From Hyphomicrobiales bacterium (lineage in GTDB: Bacteria; Pseudomonadota; Alphaproteobacteria; Rhizobiales; Methylopilaceae): a stretch of DNA of 64,000 bases. The stretch is from the NCBI GenBank assembly GCA_022842205.1, contig JALHQA010000002.1, positions 1 through 64,000 on the forward strand, given 5' to 3'. Position numbers and translations under genes: made by a program. Positions 1 to 8,623 of the stretch are shown here, one piece after another (within the stretch, counting starts at the first letter, position 1; each line of letters starts with the position of its first letter). The notes under the pieces were generated by a model, which was not told where the DNA came from, did no database searches, and saw only the letters and a list, made by a program, of their open reading frames with translations.

Positions 1-160
1 GGCCGTTACCCCCTCGCCTCTCCGGCCACCGCACCCTTCTTCACGATCAGAACGGCCCGGACCGCCCCTCCTCGAAGAAAGGTGTTTTGGGGGTAGCATG
101 AAATAGGAATATTGTCAAGCTAGTGGTGGCTCGACTTCGCCGCGAAATAACCGGGAGCCT
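1..160. other. Left-edge sequence without a recognisable gene
   Basis: This 160-base stretch lies downstream of the DGQHR gene. The first 60 or so bases are GC-rich like the bulk of the window, and the part next to the operon is more AT-rich. I see no tRNA, no integrase fragment and no clear direct repeat of the other side of the low-GC block, so the left boundary of that block is not resolved. Confidence 0.4.
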
Positions 161-1330
161 TCAAACCTTCTCCTTGCGCCGAAGCACACGGACTAGCTTT
201 GCCTCCCCCGATGAACCAGGGGGGAAATTCTCGGTTGTAAACTCTTCATCCTCGATCTGTATGCGGGCTAAAACTTTGTTCAAAAACTGATCTTTAGTGG
301 CTATGTCGCCTGGTGCGCCGACATCGAGATACGCATAGCGAAGAAAACGCATGAGCCCACGGAAGCCATTTGTGCGATTCAACATCATACCCCGCCCTCG
401 CGAATTCCATGCGGTGGGCCACCTCGTACTTACCGCCTCAAAGTAGTTGTGCAGTATCTTAGCGATATCCAGATCTTTGCCGTCGATGAACAGATTCCGA
501 AACGGTAGTTTTAGAAGCTCGTCTCCGTAAACCTTCGATGGTGATTTTCCTCGAAGCAACAGATCACGATCCGCTTTCGGATTCTCGCTTAAATAAGGGA
601 GCAATGCCTCTACAAACGTCGCCTGTGTGATCGGCTCAAAGACTCGGCCTTCCGTAGCAAATCCAAGCCTTTTCATGCGTTGGAAAAGCGGCCCTTCTTC
701 ATCTCTATCCAACGCGACTGCAATGTTGTGACAGGTCTTTTGAGGACTGCGACTACGTGCCAGTGAAAAAAGATCGTACACAAGGCTCTTGTGGACTTTC
801 GTCTGCTCAAGATTCACTGTCGAGAAAATGGTAGCCTCATCAGCAACATCAGCTCCAACAAATATAGTGACAGTTAGGTCGAACGTTTCTCCCCGAAATG
901 AACTCAGCCCAGCGATTCTATGCTGACCATCGAGCACCTTCGCAATACGTGAAATAGCAGTTGAAGGCTTTTTCTCCCCGCGAAGAGTGTTACGAACATG
1001 CATCATTCCTGTCTTCTGGTTGAACTCCGCATAGTTCTGATCAACTGATAGAATGACCGATGTAGGAAATGAAGCGTCGGCGTAGTTGACGTAGTCCTCC
1101 AACGCTCGGACGCGCTTGTCGATTAGTGGCCGCTGTATTCCCAAATACCGTTCAACGTCACGTTCGTCCTGAAGCACGCGACGAACATCGAAGTACGATA
1201 TTCTTATAAGCGTTTTGAAAGGTATCGCGGCCACGTACATATCACCGATTGGCTGCGTGACCTTGAAGCAAGGGAACGAATATTCGATCTTATCAGGATC
1301 GATTACGACCAAATCCAACTCAGGTTGCAT
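161..1330 (-). CDS. DGQHR-domain protein (DndB/ParB-like fold)
   Basis: The protein has 389 residues with the hallmark DGQHR at about 134-138, preceded by a segment where an Arg-rich helix leads into FPTSVILSVD and followed by an F-S-T-V-N-x-x-Q stretch, the usual order in DGQHR proteins. Family members include DndB, which regulates DNA phosphorothioation, and DpdB of the 7-deazaguanine DNA-modification clusters; no dnd or dpd partner is visible here. An ATG at 1330 is preferred over an upstream one because AAGGAGG sits just before it and the frame then overlaps the upstream membrane-protein gene by only 11 bases. The gene is last in an operon behind a methyltransferase and its base composition is poorer in GC than the rest of the window. 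A DNA-modification or defence role is inference. Confidence 0.8.
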   Translation of the reverse strand: MQPELDLVVIDPDKIEYSFPCFKVTQPIGDMYVAAIPFKTLIRISYFDVRRVLQDERDVERYLGIQRPLIDKRVRALEDYVNYADASFPTSVILSVDQNYAEFNQKTGMMHVRNTLRGEKKPSTAISRIAKVLDGQHRIAGLSSFRGETFDLTVTIFVGADVADEATIFSTVNLEQTKVHKSLVYDLFSLARSRSPQKTCHNIAVALDRDEEGPLFQRMKRLGFATEGRVFEPITQATFVEALLPYLSENPKADRDLLLRGKSPSKVYGDELLKLPFRNLFIDGKDLDIAKILHNYFEAVSTRWPTAWNSRGRGMMLNRTNGFRGLMRFLRYAYLDVGAPGDIATKDQFLNKVLARIQIEDEEFTTENFPPGSSGEAKLVRVLRRKEKV

Positions 1331-1934
1331 CCCTCGCCTCCTTGAACTCGGAGGCAAATTCATCGGCCTCTCGACTCTGTCCACCGCGACGAACGTGATC
1401 TTCCAAAGCGTTCCTATATACCGATGCCGTAAATACAATATACAATGACATAGAGTATGTCAGTATGGATGCCCAAAAGATGCCGCCCATATTGAGCTTG
1501 TTCGAGTACGATTGCACCAGCGGGCTTCTGATAATGCCGATGAAAAGACCGGAAAAAACACATATTAGCATCGCCATTACGACGAATGTCATTCCGTGCG
1601 GAAACGATATGCTCAGCTTAAACTTACTATCCTTCTCAAACTCCCCATAGCGCTTTGCAATAATATAAATCAGCGGACCCATCAGAGCTGCTGCATAAAT
1701 GAAAAGCTCTCCACCTTTTATGTAACTACTTATTCCCGGCATGTCCGCCTGAAATATCAGAGGACTAAAAATTGGAAACAACCAAAGCGGCATCGTCGAG
1801 AAAAGCAGAGCTACGAAAAACTCAACGCCTGCGTCGCTGAAGTTCTTCCGGTCACATTTGTAAAAATCCCCGCTCAAGGTTGCGTGGTGAAAAGCCACTT
1901 TAAATAGCGTGATTATCGGGTCGAGGAAGCGCAT
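1320..1934 (-). CDS. Hypothetical four-helix membrane protein
   Basis: I do not recognise this 204-residue protein. It has four hydrophobic segments at about 38-61, 75-93, 115-136 and 150-172, and a charged C-terminal tail of about 30 residues. The ATG overlaps the stop of the upstream methyltransferase gene by one base (TGATG), and its own 3' end overlaps the DGQHR gene, so all three are probably translated as one unit. Placement between a DNA methyltransferase and a DGQHR protein is reminiscent of defence operons that carry a membrane effector, but nothing in the sequence proves toxicity. AT-rich codon use matches its two neighbours. Confidence 0.75.
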   Translation of the reverse strand: MRFLDPIITLFKVAFHHATLSGDFYKCDRKNFSDAGVEFFVALLFSTMPLWLFPIFSPLIFQADMPGISSYIKGGELFIYAAALMGPLIYIIAKRYGEFEKDSKFKLSISFPHGMTFVVMAMLICVFSGLFIGIIRSPLVQSYSNKLNMGGIFWASILTYSMSLYIVFTASVYRNALEDHVRRGGQSREADEFASEFKEARDAT

Positions 1935-2767
1935 CAAAAGTTCTTTATGATTAGCTCGGTGGTGCCTACACGTGCATCGCTGGCACCAGCAATTACCGAC
2001 GCTCTTTTCATTGAAGAAATAGTGAAGTCATTCTTGTAAATACCTCTAACAGATTCGTGGTTAGCGTTCGTCAACACGATCTTGGCCCCACGTTCGGACG
2101 CAGATAAAAGGCAATCACGAAGCCGCACCTGATCATCCCAAGTGAAAAGCTTCTGATTGTATTTTACGAAGCCATTCATATTGTGTTTTACGGTGTAGGG
2201 CGGGTCAGCAAAGATTAAATCTCCTTTCCGAGCCCTGTTAAGAACAACCTCAAAATCGCAAGCAATGATTTCAGCCCCCGAAAGTGCTTTTGCTATCGCT
2301 TCAAAATCATCCCCGGGGAATATCACTGTTTGTTTTGTACCTATCGGCACATTGAACTGCCCCTTCAAATTCTCGCGGTACAGGCCATTCCAACACGTTC
2401 TGTTGAGATAGATGAACCGCGCAGCTCGTGTTACTTCGGTGCGAGGCTTTTGAGAGCGGACTTTGTAGTAATATGATTCATCGTGCTTTCGCGCGTGGTC
2501 TTTCAGCTTGTTGAACACAGCGTCAGGAGAGATCTTCACTGCGTTAAAGACCTCCACCAAAGAGGCGTTGATGTCAGATAAAACCGACTTATTTGGCAAA
2601 TGATGGAAGAAGAAGCTCCCGCTACCCAGAAACGGCTCGATATAGGTGCCCGTGTAAGCTGGAGGTTTGAATCCCTGTCGAACAAGCCAGCGCTTTCCGC
2701 CCGCCCATTTTAGAAATGGATCTACTCTAATCTCTTGACGTTTCACGCAACTGCCCCCCTGCAACAT
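1934..2767 (-). CDS. DNA adenine N6-methyltransferase, D12 (Dam-like) class
   Basis: It transfers a methyl group from S-adenosylmethionine to adenine N6 in DNA. In the 277-residue protein KWAGGK is at about 20-25, the SAM-binding FLGSG at 46-50 and the catalytic DPPY at 188-191, the motif order of the D12 class that includes Dam. Length fits the family. The start is uncertain: ATG at 2767, a TTG four codons upstream, and a GTG shortly downstream behind a G-run are all possible. It is first in a low-GC three-gene operon. No restriction endonuclease is visible, so it could be an orphan methylase or the modification arm of a system with the two genes behind it. Recognition sequence cannot be read from the protein. 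Confidence 0.9.
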   Translation of the reverse strand: MLQGGSCVKRQEIRVDPFLKWAGGKRWLVRQGFKPPAYTGTYIEPFLGSGSFFFHHLPNKSVLSDINASLVEVFNAVKISPDAVFNKLKDHARKHDESYYYKVRSQKPRTEVTRAARFIYLNRTCWNGLYRENLKGQFNVPIGTKQTVIFPGDDFEAIAKALSGAEIIACDFEVVLNRARKGDLIFADPPYTVKHNMNGFVKYNQKLFTWDDQVRLRDCLLSASERGAKIVLTNANHESVRGIYKNDFTISSMKRASVIAGASDARVGTTELIIKNF

Positions 2768-2775
2768 AATTTGTG

Positions 2776-2865
2776 TCAACCAATGAAGATCTCGTCAAGC
2801 GTGAGCCACGCCGGCAGAAACACGTTCTGCTTGCCGTCTGCCTTTTCGTTGCTAGACGGCGCGCA
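2776..2865 (-). pseudogene. Possible 3' remnant of a truncated gene
   Basis: An open frame of 29 codons ends in TGA overlapping the possible TTG start of the methyltransferase gene. Its end reads naturally as a protein C-terminus (FLPAWLTLDEIFIG then stop) but it has no plausible start and is interrupted upstream by TAG, where the sequence changes to GC-rich repeat-bearing DNA. It may be the tail of a former first gene of the operon, cut off at the island boundary, or chance. Too short to assign a family. Confidence 0.25.
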
Positions 2866-2905
2866 CTAGCGTTGTGAAAAGCGGCGGGTTGCGGAGTCTG
2901 CCGCC

Positions 2906-2946
2906 CATCCTTCGAGACGGCGCTGCGCGCCTCCTCAGGATGAGGG
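2906..2946. repeat. REP-like palindromic element, copy 1
   Basis: Outer arms are CATCCTTCGAG and CTCCTCAGGATGAGG, with a GC-rich inner stem around CGCTGCGCG. Near-identical arms occur in three other intergenic places of this window, which marks it as a dispersed palindromic repeat. Confidence 0.75.
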
Positions 2947-2960
2947 CGGAAGAGATCGCT

Positions 2961-3007
2961 ATCCTTCGACACGGCTCGGCTTCGCCGAGTCCGGCTCAGG
3001 ATGAGGG
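2961..3007. repeat. REP-like palindromic element, copy 2
   Basis: Arms ATCCTTCGACACGGCTCGGC and a matching CTCAGGATGAGG, with an inner stem CTCGGC/GCCGAG around TTC. It lies 14 bases from copy 1, between the low-GC operon and nhaA, so the 300-base gap upstream of the operon is mostly repeat DNA. Confidence 0.75.
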
Positions 3008-3069
3008 CAGCACGCCCCTGCTCCAGCTAGCCGCCAAAAGAACAGCCGAACTTCTGCGTCCCGACGCCC

Positions 3070-4248
3070 TCACGCCGTCGCGGGGCGCGTCTCCCGCTTC
3101 GCCACCAGCAGCACCGCGGTGCCGACAAGCGCGGAGGCCAGCGAGCCCGCCAGCACGCCGAGCTTGACCGCGCTTTGCAGCGCCTCGTCGTCGTAGAAGG
3201 CGAGCAGGCCGATGAACAGGCTCATGGTGAAGCCGATGCCGCACAGCAGCGCGACGCCATAGACCTGGCCCCAGCTTGCGCCGGCCGGAAGATCCGCCAG
3301 ATTTGTGCGTACCGCAATCCAGACCGAGGCAAAGATGCCGACCTGCTTGCCGACGAACAGGCCGAGCAGGATGCCGAGCGGCACCGGCTGCATCATGGCC
3401 GACAGCGTGAGCCCCAGCACCGGCACGCCGGCATTGGCGAAGCCGAACACCGGCACGACGAGGAACGCGACCCATTTCGCCAGCGCATGCTCCAATATGT
3501 GCAGCGGCGAGTCCGCGTCGTCCGGCCGCGCGATCGACCGGCGCAGCGGAATGGTGAGCGCGAGGACGACGCCCGCGATGGTGGCGTGGATGCCCGAAAA
3601 CAGCACGAACGCCCACAGCACGGCGCCGAGCATGAGATAGGGCCACAGCCGGTGCACGCCGCGCATGTTGAGCACGACCAGCACGGCCACCACGGCGGCC
3701 GCGCCGCCGAGCGCCATGAGACTGAGCTGCTCCGTATAGAACAGCGCGATGATGAGCACCGCGCCGACATCGTCCATGATGGCAACGGCCGTGAGAAACA
3801 CCTTCAGCGACACCGGCACGCGCGAGCCGAGCAGCGACAGCACGCCGAGCGCAAAGGCGATGTCGGTGGCGGCCGGGATGGCCCAGCCTTTCGGCTGTCC
3901 CTCCGACCCCATGTTGAAGGCGAGATAGACGATGGCGGGCACCGCCATGCCGCCCGCCGCCGCGATGCCCGGCAGCACGCGGCGCGGCCAGGACGAGAGT
4001 TCGCCGTCGACGAATTCGCGCTTGATCTCGAGCCCCACCAGCAGGAAGAACAGCGCCATCAGCGCATCGTTGATCCAGTGCAGCACCGACAGGCCGAGCA
4101 CATAGGTCTTGAGCGTGGCGAAATAGACGTCTCCCGCCGGGGAATTGGCGATGACGAGCGCCGTCGCGGCGGCCGCCATGAGCACGAGGCCGCCGGCGGA
4201 TTCGCTGTCGAGAAAATTGCGAAGCGCGGAGGGCGCGCGCAGCTTCAT
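3070..4248 (-). CDS. nhaA: Na+/H+ antiporter NhaA
   Basis: This inner-membrane secondary transporter exports sodium in exchange for protons and supports pH and sodium homeostasis. The 392-residue length matches the family. ATDIAFALG carries the first transport-site aspartate at about 129 and AIMDDVGAV the Asp-Asp pair at about 159-160, corresponding to D133, D163 and D164 of the E. coli protein. Many hydrophobic segments follow. The ATG at 4248 is chosen because GGAG lies seven to eight bases upstream and the protein then starts like known NhaA proteins; the longer frame upstream is an artefact. It stands alone, with the next gene 127 bases upstream on the same strand. Confidence 0.95.
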   Translation of the reverse strand: MKLRAPSALRNFLDSESAGGLVLMAAAATALVIANSPAGDVYFATLKTYVLGLSVLHWINDALMALFFLLVGLEIKREFVDGELSSWPRRVLPGIAAAGGMAVPAIVYLAFNMGSEGQPKGWAIPAATDIAFALGVLSLLGSRVPVSLKVFLTAVAIMDDVGAVLIIALFYTEQLSLMALGGAAAVVAVLVVLNMRGVHRLWPYLMLGAVLWAFVLFSGIHATIAGVVLALTIPLRRSIARPDDADSPLHILEHALAKWVAFLVVPVFGFANAGVPVLGLTLSAMMQPVPLGILLGLFVGKQVGIFASVWIAVRTNLADLPAGASWGQVYGVALLCGIGFTMSLFIGLLAFYDDEALQSAVKLGVLAGSLASALVGTAVLLVAKRETRPATA

Positions 4249-4375
4249 GAGGTTTTCTCCTGCGTGGCGGCGCACAGAATGCCTTTCTTTAAAGCGGAAG
4301 GCCACCCCGAAGCGCGCCGCGCGGATGTCGCACCGTAATTCTACGAGGGGAACGGCGCGGCGCGGGCGTTTGTGC

Positions 4376-5188
4376 TTACACTTCCAGAACGGCGTATTGC
4401 TTGCCGTTGTCCTTCTCGATGCCGGCGGCGACATTGAATACCGGGATTCCCTTTGTGGTTTTCCCGCGATATGAGCCGCGATGGGCATGGCCGTGGACGA
4501 CGGCGGTGACCTCGTAGCGGTCGATGGTTTCGGCGAGGCGCGAGCAGCCGAGATAGGCATAGATCTGCTCCGGCTCGCCGACGACCGTGTCCTCCACCGG
4601 CGAATAATGCAGCAGCACGATCTTCTTCTCGGTGTGCAGGCTGCGCAGCGCGATCTCGAGCTTGTTGCATTCGTCCATGCATTCCTTGACGAAGGCCTTG
4701 GTCATCGGCTCGCCGAACGCGCCGAGCATGCGCCGGCCGAACCCGCCGCCGAATCCTTTCACGCCCGCGAAGCCGATGCCTTTGTGTATGTGCGCGTTCT
4801 CGCCCAGCATGCAGACGCCGGCCTGATGGAGAATGCGCGAGACCTCCTCCGGCTGTCCGCACTCGTAGTCGTGGTTGCCGAGCACGGCGACGGACGGGAT
4901 TTTCAGATGGCGCAGATCCTCCGCGAGGTTTTCGGCCTCGATGGTCTTGCCGAAATCCGTGAGATCGCCGCAGAGGCAGAGGATGTCGGCGGTGTCGTTC
5001 AGCTCGGTGAACAGCTCCTTGTAGTAGCCGGCCGCGTGCTCCTTCATGTGCAGATCGCCGAGGGCCGCGATGCGCACGAGGTCCTTGTCGGGGGCGGCCT
5101 CGTCATTGGCGGCGGGCTGTGGCGCGGCCTGCGAGACGGGCCTGGCGGGCGCGGGCTTCTTCGCGGCTTTGACGGCGGATTCCTGCAT
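4376..5188 (-). CDS. Calcineurin-like metallophosphoesterase
   Basis: The 270-residue protein has the dimetal phosphoesterase motifs in order: GDLHM, CGDLTD, GNHDYE and HGHAHRG. An Ala/Pro-rich N-terminal extension of about 35 residues precedes the domain and there is no signal peptide, so it is probably cytoplasmic. Substrate is not evident from sequence; such proteins act on nucleotides, phosphodiesters or phosphoproteins. I place the start at the ATG at 5188, which has AAGGAAA eight bases upstream; an ATG six codons further up is possible. No neighbour suggests a pathway. Confidence 0.85.
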   Translation of the reverse strand: MQESAVKAAKKPAPARPVSQAAPQPAANDEAAPDKDLVRIAALGDLHMKEHAAGYYKELFTELNDTADILCLCGDLTDFGKTIEAENLAEDLRHLKIPSVAVLGNHDYECGQPEEVSRILHQAGVCMLGENAHIHKGIGFAGVKGFGGGFGRRMLGAFGEPMTKAFVKECMDECNKLEIALRSLHTEKKIVLLHYSPVEDTVVGEPEQIYAYLGCSRLAETIDRYEVTAVVHGHAHRGSYRGKTTKGIPVFNVAAGIEKDNGKQYAVLEV

Positions 5189-5268
5189 GCGGGCGTTTCC
5201 TTGCATGCAGGGGGAATGTGCGGGGAACGGCGTGGGTTCCCGCCTCTGCCGGTTACGGGCGAGGAATC

Positions 5269-5300
5269 AAAAACCCCGCCCGGGGAGAGACCGGGCGGGG
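5269..5300 (-). terminator. Rho-independent terminator of the outer-membrane gene
   Basis: A perfect ten-base-pair stem (CCCCGCCCGG with CCGGGCGGGG) and a seven-base loop, followed on the minus strand by a T run. It lies just downstream of the barrel gene that stops at 5346. Confidence 0.85.
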
Positions 5301-5345
5301 TGGTGTCGGAGACCGGCCGGAGCCTGGAGCCGGCGCCGCTATAAG

Positions 5346-6002
5346 TTAGTTGAACAGACTGTCGAACTTCACGTTGAGACGGCCGCGAATGACGTCGACG
5401 TTGTAGTCCGCCTCGATCGGATCGACGCCTTCCGGCTCGAAGATCTCGTCGCCGAAATCGTAGTGCAGATATTCGACGCCAAGCGAGACGTTGTCGGTGA
5501 TGGCATATTCGATGCCGCCGCCGGCCACCCAGCCCATGAAGTTCGCATCGTCATCGACTGCAGCGACACCAATCTCCAGATTGGAGAAGGCTACGCCGCC
5601 GGTGCCGTAGACCATGAAGCGGTCGAAGGCGAAGCCGAGACGGCCGCGGAAGCTGGCGAGATAATCGCCCTCGACGGTCGCATCCAGATCCTCGAACTCG
5701 TCATCGAGATCGGCGAAGGAGCCGTCGGCCTCGACACCGAAGACGAACCAGTCAGCCTGCCAGAGATAGCCGGCCTGCGCGCCGACCACGAAGCCTTCCA
5801 TATCACCGAAATCGAAAACGTCCGTGCCGTCATCACCATCGGCATCGCCCCAGGCGCCGCCGCCATGAATACCGACGTAGAAACCCGTCCAGCTGAACGG
5901 AGCTTCGACCGGCATCATCGGCTCAACAGGCGGCAAGTCGGCAGCGAACGACGCCGAGGACAACGCAAGGACTGATGCCCCGGCAATCAAAAGCTTTTTC
6001 AT
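5346..6002 (-). CDS. Outer-membrane beta-barrel protein, Omp31/Omp25-like
   Basis: The 218-residue protein has a signal peptide (about 1-22, ending ASFAAD) and the WTGFYVGIHGGGAWG start typical of rhizobial and Brucella Omp25/Omp31-type barrels, followed by alternating beta strands with aromatic girdle residues and a C-terminal Phe-containing strand (VKFDSLFN). It is predicted to be an eight-stranded outer-membrane barrel, with a structural or porin-like role. GGAGGG lies five bases before the chosen ATG. It is a single gene with its own terminator. Confidence 0.9.
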   Translation of the reverse strand: MKKLLIAGASVLALSSASFAADLPPVEPMMPVEAPFSWTGFYVGIHGGGAWGDADGDDGTDVFDFGDMEGFVVGAQAGYLWQADWFVFGVEADGSFADLDDEFEDLDATVEGDYLASFRGRLGFAFDRFMVYGTGGVAFSNLEIGVAAVDDDANFMGWVAGGGIEYAITDNVSLGVEYLHYDFGDEIFEPEGVDPIEADYNVDVIRGRLNVKFDSLFN

Positions 6003-6125
6003 GAAACCCTCCACATCCCGTGAAGGTTGAAATACTAATGGAGATTCGGCCCTTAGTGGTTGCATTCGCGCAACAATACACAGCAATGTGCGTACATTAC
6101 AGCATGGGGAAAGGTATAGACCGCG

Positions 6126-6875
6126 CTAGCCGACGAGGTCGGCGAAGCCCCATTCGGCGATGTCGATGAGGTAGTCCGGCGGAGAGAACAACCGGCCGCG
6201 GCAAACCTTGGTCTTGCCCTCCGGCATGGCGCGCTGGTTTTGCACGCGCGCCATCAACTCGTCGAACAGCCAGTCCGGCACGCAATGGCGCTCGGTGGGA
6301 TAGATAAAACGGAAATTGAGGACATGGATGAGCAGCACTTCCCAATACTGCTCCGCGTAGCCGAGCAGGCGCTTCCAGTCGATCTCCTTGTGCTGCTTGA
6401 GGATGACATGGGCGATGTCGGCGCCGTCGTAACGCTCGCGGTTCTGGACGAACATCTTTGACCATACGAGCTCGGTCGGGGCGATCAGCTGAACCTCGAT
6501 GCCGTAGATCTTGGTGGTGTGCTTTTCGGCGAACCAGGAATCGGTGATCGGCGTCGCGGCGGTACGGGAATTAAAGATGACATCGAAGATGTAGCCGCCC
6601 TTCTTCACCTTTGCGATCCAGCGCTCGTCCTCGATGACTGTGGTGTAGCCGAGCTTGTGGAAGTGGCGGAGAATGCGCGGATAATCCGAGGCGCGGCAGA
6701 AGACGTCGAGGTCCTTGGTCGGCCGGCGGATGCCGGTATAGGAGCCGACAGCGTATGTGCCCGCGACCATGAACGGGATGCCGGACTTCTTCAGCAGCTT
6801 GAGGCTCTCGGCGTAGAACGCCTCGGCTTTCGGCGGCACCGGCATGCTTTTTACGGCGACATGATGCGAGGGCAT
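6126..6875 (-). CDS. Nucleotidyltransferase-fold protein
   Basis: This is a 249-residue protein. VAGTYAVGSYTG at about 37-48 followed by TKDLDVF at 53-59 gives the glycine motif plus the paired acidic residues of the DNA polymerase beta-like nucleotidyltransferase superfamily. The rest contains a conserved-looking ELVWSKMF helix and a Trp-rich C-terminus. Some relatives are AbiEii-type antitoxin-linked transferases, but no toxin or antitoxin partner is next to it. Start chosen at ATG 6875; the frame extends upstream without support. Substrate unknown. Confidence 0.65.
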   Translation of the reverse strand: MPSHHVAVKSMPVPPKAEAFYAESLKLLKKSGIPFMVAGTYAVGSYTGIRRPTKDLDVFCRASDYPRILRHFHKLGYTTVIEDERWIAKVKKGGYIFDVIFNSRTAATPITDSWFAEKHTTKIYGIEVQLIAPTELVWSKMFVQNRERYDGADIAHVILKQHKEIDWKRLLGYAEQYWEVLLIHVLNFRFIYPTERHCVPDWLFDELMARVQNQRAMPEGKTKVCRGRLFSPPDYLIDIAEWGFADLVG

Positions 6876-7045
6876 GGTCGTTCTGCCTTGTCCTCCCTGC
6901 CCCGCACCACGCGGGAGAAGGCGAAACCCGCAAGCAAGTCGAAGGTTCCGGCGAAGTGGAGAACCCCACGCGCCCCTCTTGCCGCACGCACGACTCAGAT
7001 AAGCCAAGTGCAGTTGGGGGGCTTCGTTGAGCCCGGAGTAGTGTC

Positions 7046-7405
7046 ATGGCAGTACCGTTCTGGGTCGCGGCGGCTTTGAGCCTTACCGCGTTGTTGTTTG
7101 CGTTGTGGCCAAAGCGGCGGAAAGCCAGGCCATCGGCCTATCAGGCCGCACGATCGATCTGCCCCTGCTGCGACGCAGTGGTTCCCCGCAACGCCCGCAT
7201 CTGCACCTCCTGCCGCACGGACATTTCCGGGCTGCCGTCGGAATGCGAGTACCGCGGCCTTCGCTACACCGTTTTTTCGGATGGCGGCGTCGGCCTTCGG
7301 GCGCGTGGCACGACCCTCTTCGAGGAGAGCGAGGCCAAGCTGATCGAATCCGTGACGGCCGGACGCCTGCGCGACTATGTCCCTTACGAACAGCGGCGCC
7401 TGTAG
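7046..7405 (+). CDS. Small membrane-anchored zinc-ribbon protein
   Basis: This unknown protein of 119 residues has an N-terminal hydrophobic helix (about 4-20), a basic stop (WPKRRKAR), then CPCC at about 39-42 and CTSC at about 53-56, a four-cysteine zinc-ribbon arrangement facing the cytoplasm by the positive-inside rule. The C-terminal half has no motif I recognise. It stands alone between divergent or unrelated genes. Confidence 0.6.
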   Translation: MAVPFWVAAALSLTALLFALWPKRRKARPSAYQAARSICPCCDAVVPRNARICTSCRTDISGLPSECEYRGLRYTVFSDGGVGLRARGTTLFEESEAKLIESVTAGRLRDYVPYEQRRL

Positions 7406-7519
7406 GTACATAGCCGCGGCAGGCGGACTTCGACCATAGGATGAGGCGCCGCGGACGAAGCTATGTGACTGCAGCAGCGGTGCATTTTTTGGCACCATCC
7501 CGTCTGTGCGACGGTTTCA

Positions 7520-7537
7520 TGACATTTCGGTGACATT
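7520..7537. promoter_or_regulatory. Pho-box-like direct repeat upstream of phnD
   Basis: TGACATT is repeated exactly with a four-base spacer (7520-7526 and 7531-7537), an eleven-base period as in PhoB boxes. On the opposite strand the repeats read as TGTCA units with the correct spacing. It lies about 65 bases before the phnD start. Orientation relative to the gene is opposite to the usual one, so I treat it as tentative. Confidence 0.4.
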
Positions 7538-7603
7538 AGGGGTTGGCGAGCGCCCGGTTTTGCGATTGGCTTGATGCCAATAAATAAAACCGGAGGACGC
7601 TCA

Positions 7604-8623
7604 ATGATGAAGTATCTTGCGGCTGTTGCGGCCGCCGCCTGCCTTGCCCTGCCCGCCGTATCCCACGCACAGGACTGCGCGAACCGCGGCGACCTCGACG
7701 ATCGCTATTGCGACGCCAACAAGGATCTTGTGGCGGACACTCCCGCCGAAACGCGCGATCCCAGCACCATCGTCTTCGCCTACACGCCGGTCGAAGACCC
7801 CGCCGTCTACGAGAACGCGTTCGCGCCGTTCACCAAACACCTGTCCGAATGCACGGGCAAAAAGGTGGTTTACTACCCGGTTCAGTCGAACTCCGCGGAA
7901 ATCGAGGCGATGCGCTCGGGCCGCCTGCATGTCGCGGGATTCTCGACCGGCCCGACGGGATTCGCGGTGAACATGGCGGGCGCTGTTCCGTTCGCGGCGA
8001 AAGGCACCGAAGCGGGATTCCAAGGCTACCAGTTGCTGATGCTGGTGAAGGCCGACAGCCCCTACCAGAAGCTTTCCGATCTGAAAGGCAAGAAGGTCGC
8101 CCACACCTCGCCCTCGTCAAACTCGGGCAATCTCGCGCCTCTCGTTCTGTTTCCCGAGGAAGGCCTGAAACCGAACGAGGACTACAAGCCGATCTATTCC
8201 GGCGGTCATGACAAAACGACTCTCGGCGTCGCTGCCGGCGATTATGATGCAGGGCCTGTCGCCTCCGACGTGTTCAACCGCATGGTGGATCGCGGCACCG
8301 TGAAGAAGGAAGACTTCCGCATCATCTACAAAAGCGAAGTGTTTCCGACATCTTCCTTCGCGTATGCACACGACCTGAAGCCGGAACTGGCCGAGAAGAT
8401 CAAGCAGTGCTTCTACGACTTCCGCTTCCCTCCCGAGATGCAGAAGGAATTCAACGGGGACGACCGTTTCTTCCCCATCACCTACCAGAAGGAATGGGCC
8501 GTGGTGCGGAACGTGGCCGAGAAATCCGGTACGCCCTATAACAAGGCGGCCTATGAGAAGGAAACGGCACGCGAGGCCGAAGCCGCGAAGAAGAAGGCTG
8601 AAGAGAAGAAGAAGGCCCAGTGA
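7604..8623 (+). CDS. phnD: Phosphonate ABC transporter, substrate-binding protein
   Basis: This periplasmic receptor binds phosphonate or a related phosphorus oxyanion and delivers it to the membrane permeases. The 339-residue protein has a signal peptide to about residue 23 (VSHAQ), then the PhnD-type fold: a FAYTPVEDP start of the first lobe, the [11 protein letters not shown] loop, and [17 protein letters not shown], the Ser/Thr-rich anion-binding segment. The tail is a Lys/Glu/Ala-rich helix. ATG at 7604 follows GGAGG closely; an earlier in-frame ATG is not supported. It opens the phnD-phnC-phnE-phnE operon, whose remaining genes overlap head to tail. Confidence 0.92.
   Translation: MMKYLAAVAAAACLALPAVSHAQDCANRGDLDDRYCDANKDLVADTPAETRDPSTIVFAYTPVEDPAVYENAFAPFTKHLSECTGKKVVYYPVQSNSAEIEAMRSGRLHVAGFSTGPTGFAVNMAGAVPFAAKGTEAGFQGYQLLMLVKADSPYQKLSDLKGKKVAHTSPSSNSGNLAPLVLFPEEGLKPNEDYKPIYSGGHDKTTLGVAAGDYDAGPVASDVFNRMVDRGTVKKEDFRIIYKSEVFPTSSFAYAHDLKPELAEKIKQCFYDFRFPPEMQKEFNGDDRFFPITYQKEWAVVRNVAEKSGTPYNKAAYEKETAREAEAAKKKAEEKKKAQ

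Noticed and set aside
161-2779. A classical restriction-modification system or a dnd/dpd phosphorothioation or deazaguanine cluster
   Set aside because: No endonuclease, no DndC/D/E-like or DpdA-like protein is present in the visible genes; the operon may continue left of the window, but nothing supports it here.
1-3070. Attachment-site direct repeats around the low-GC operon
   Set aside because: No matching direct repeat or tRNA gene was found on both sides, and no integrase is visible.
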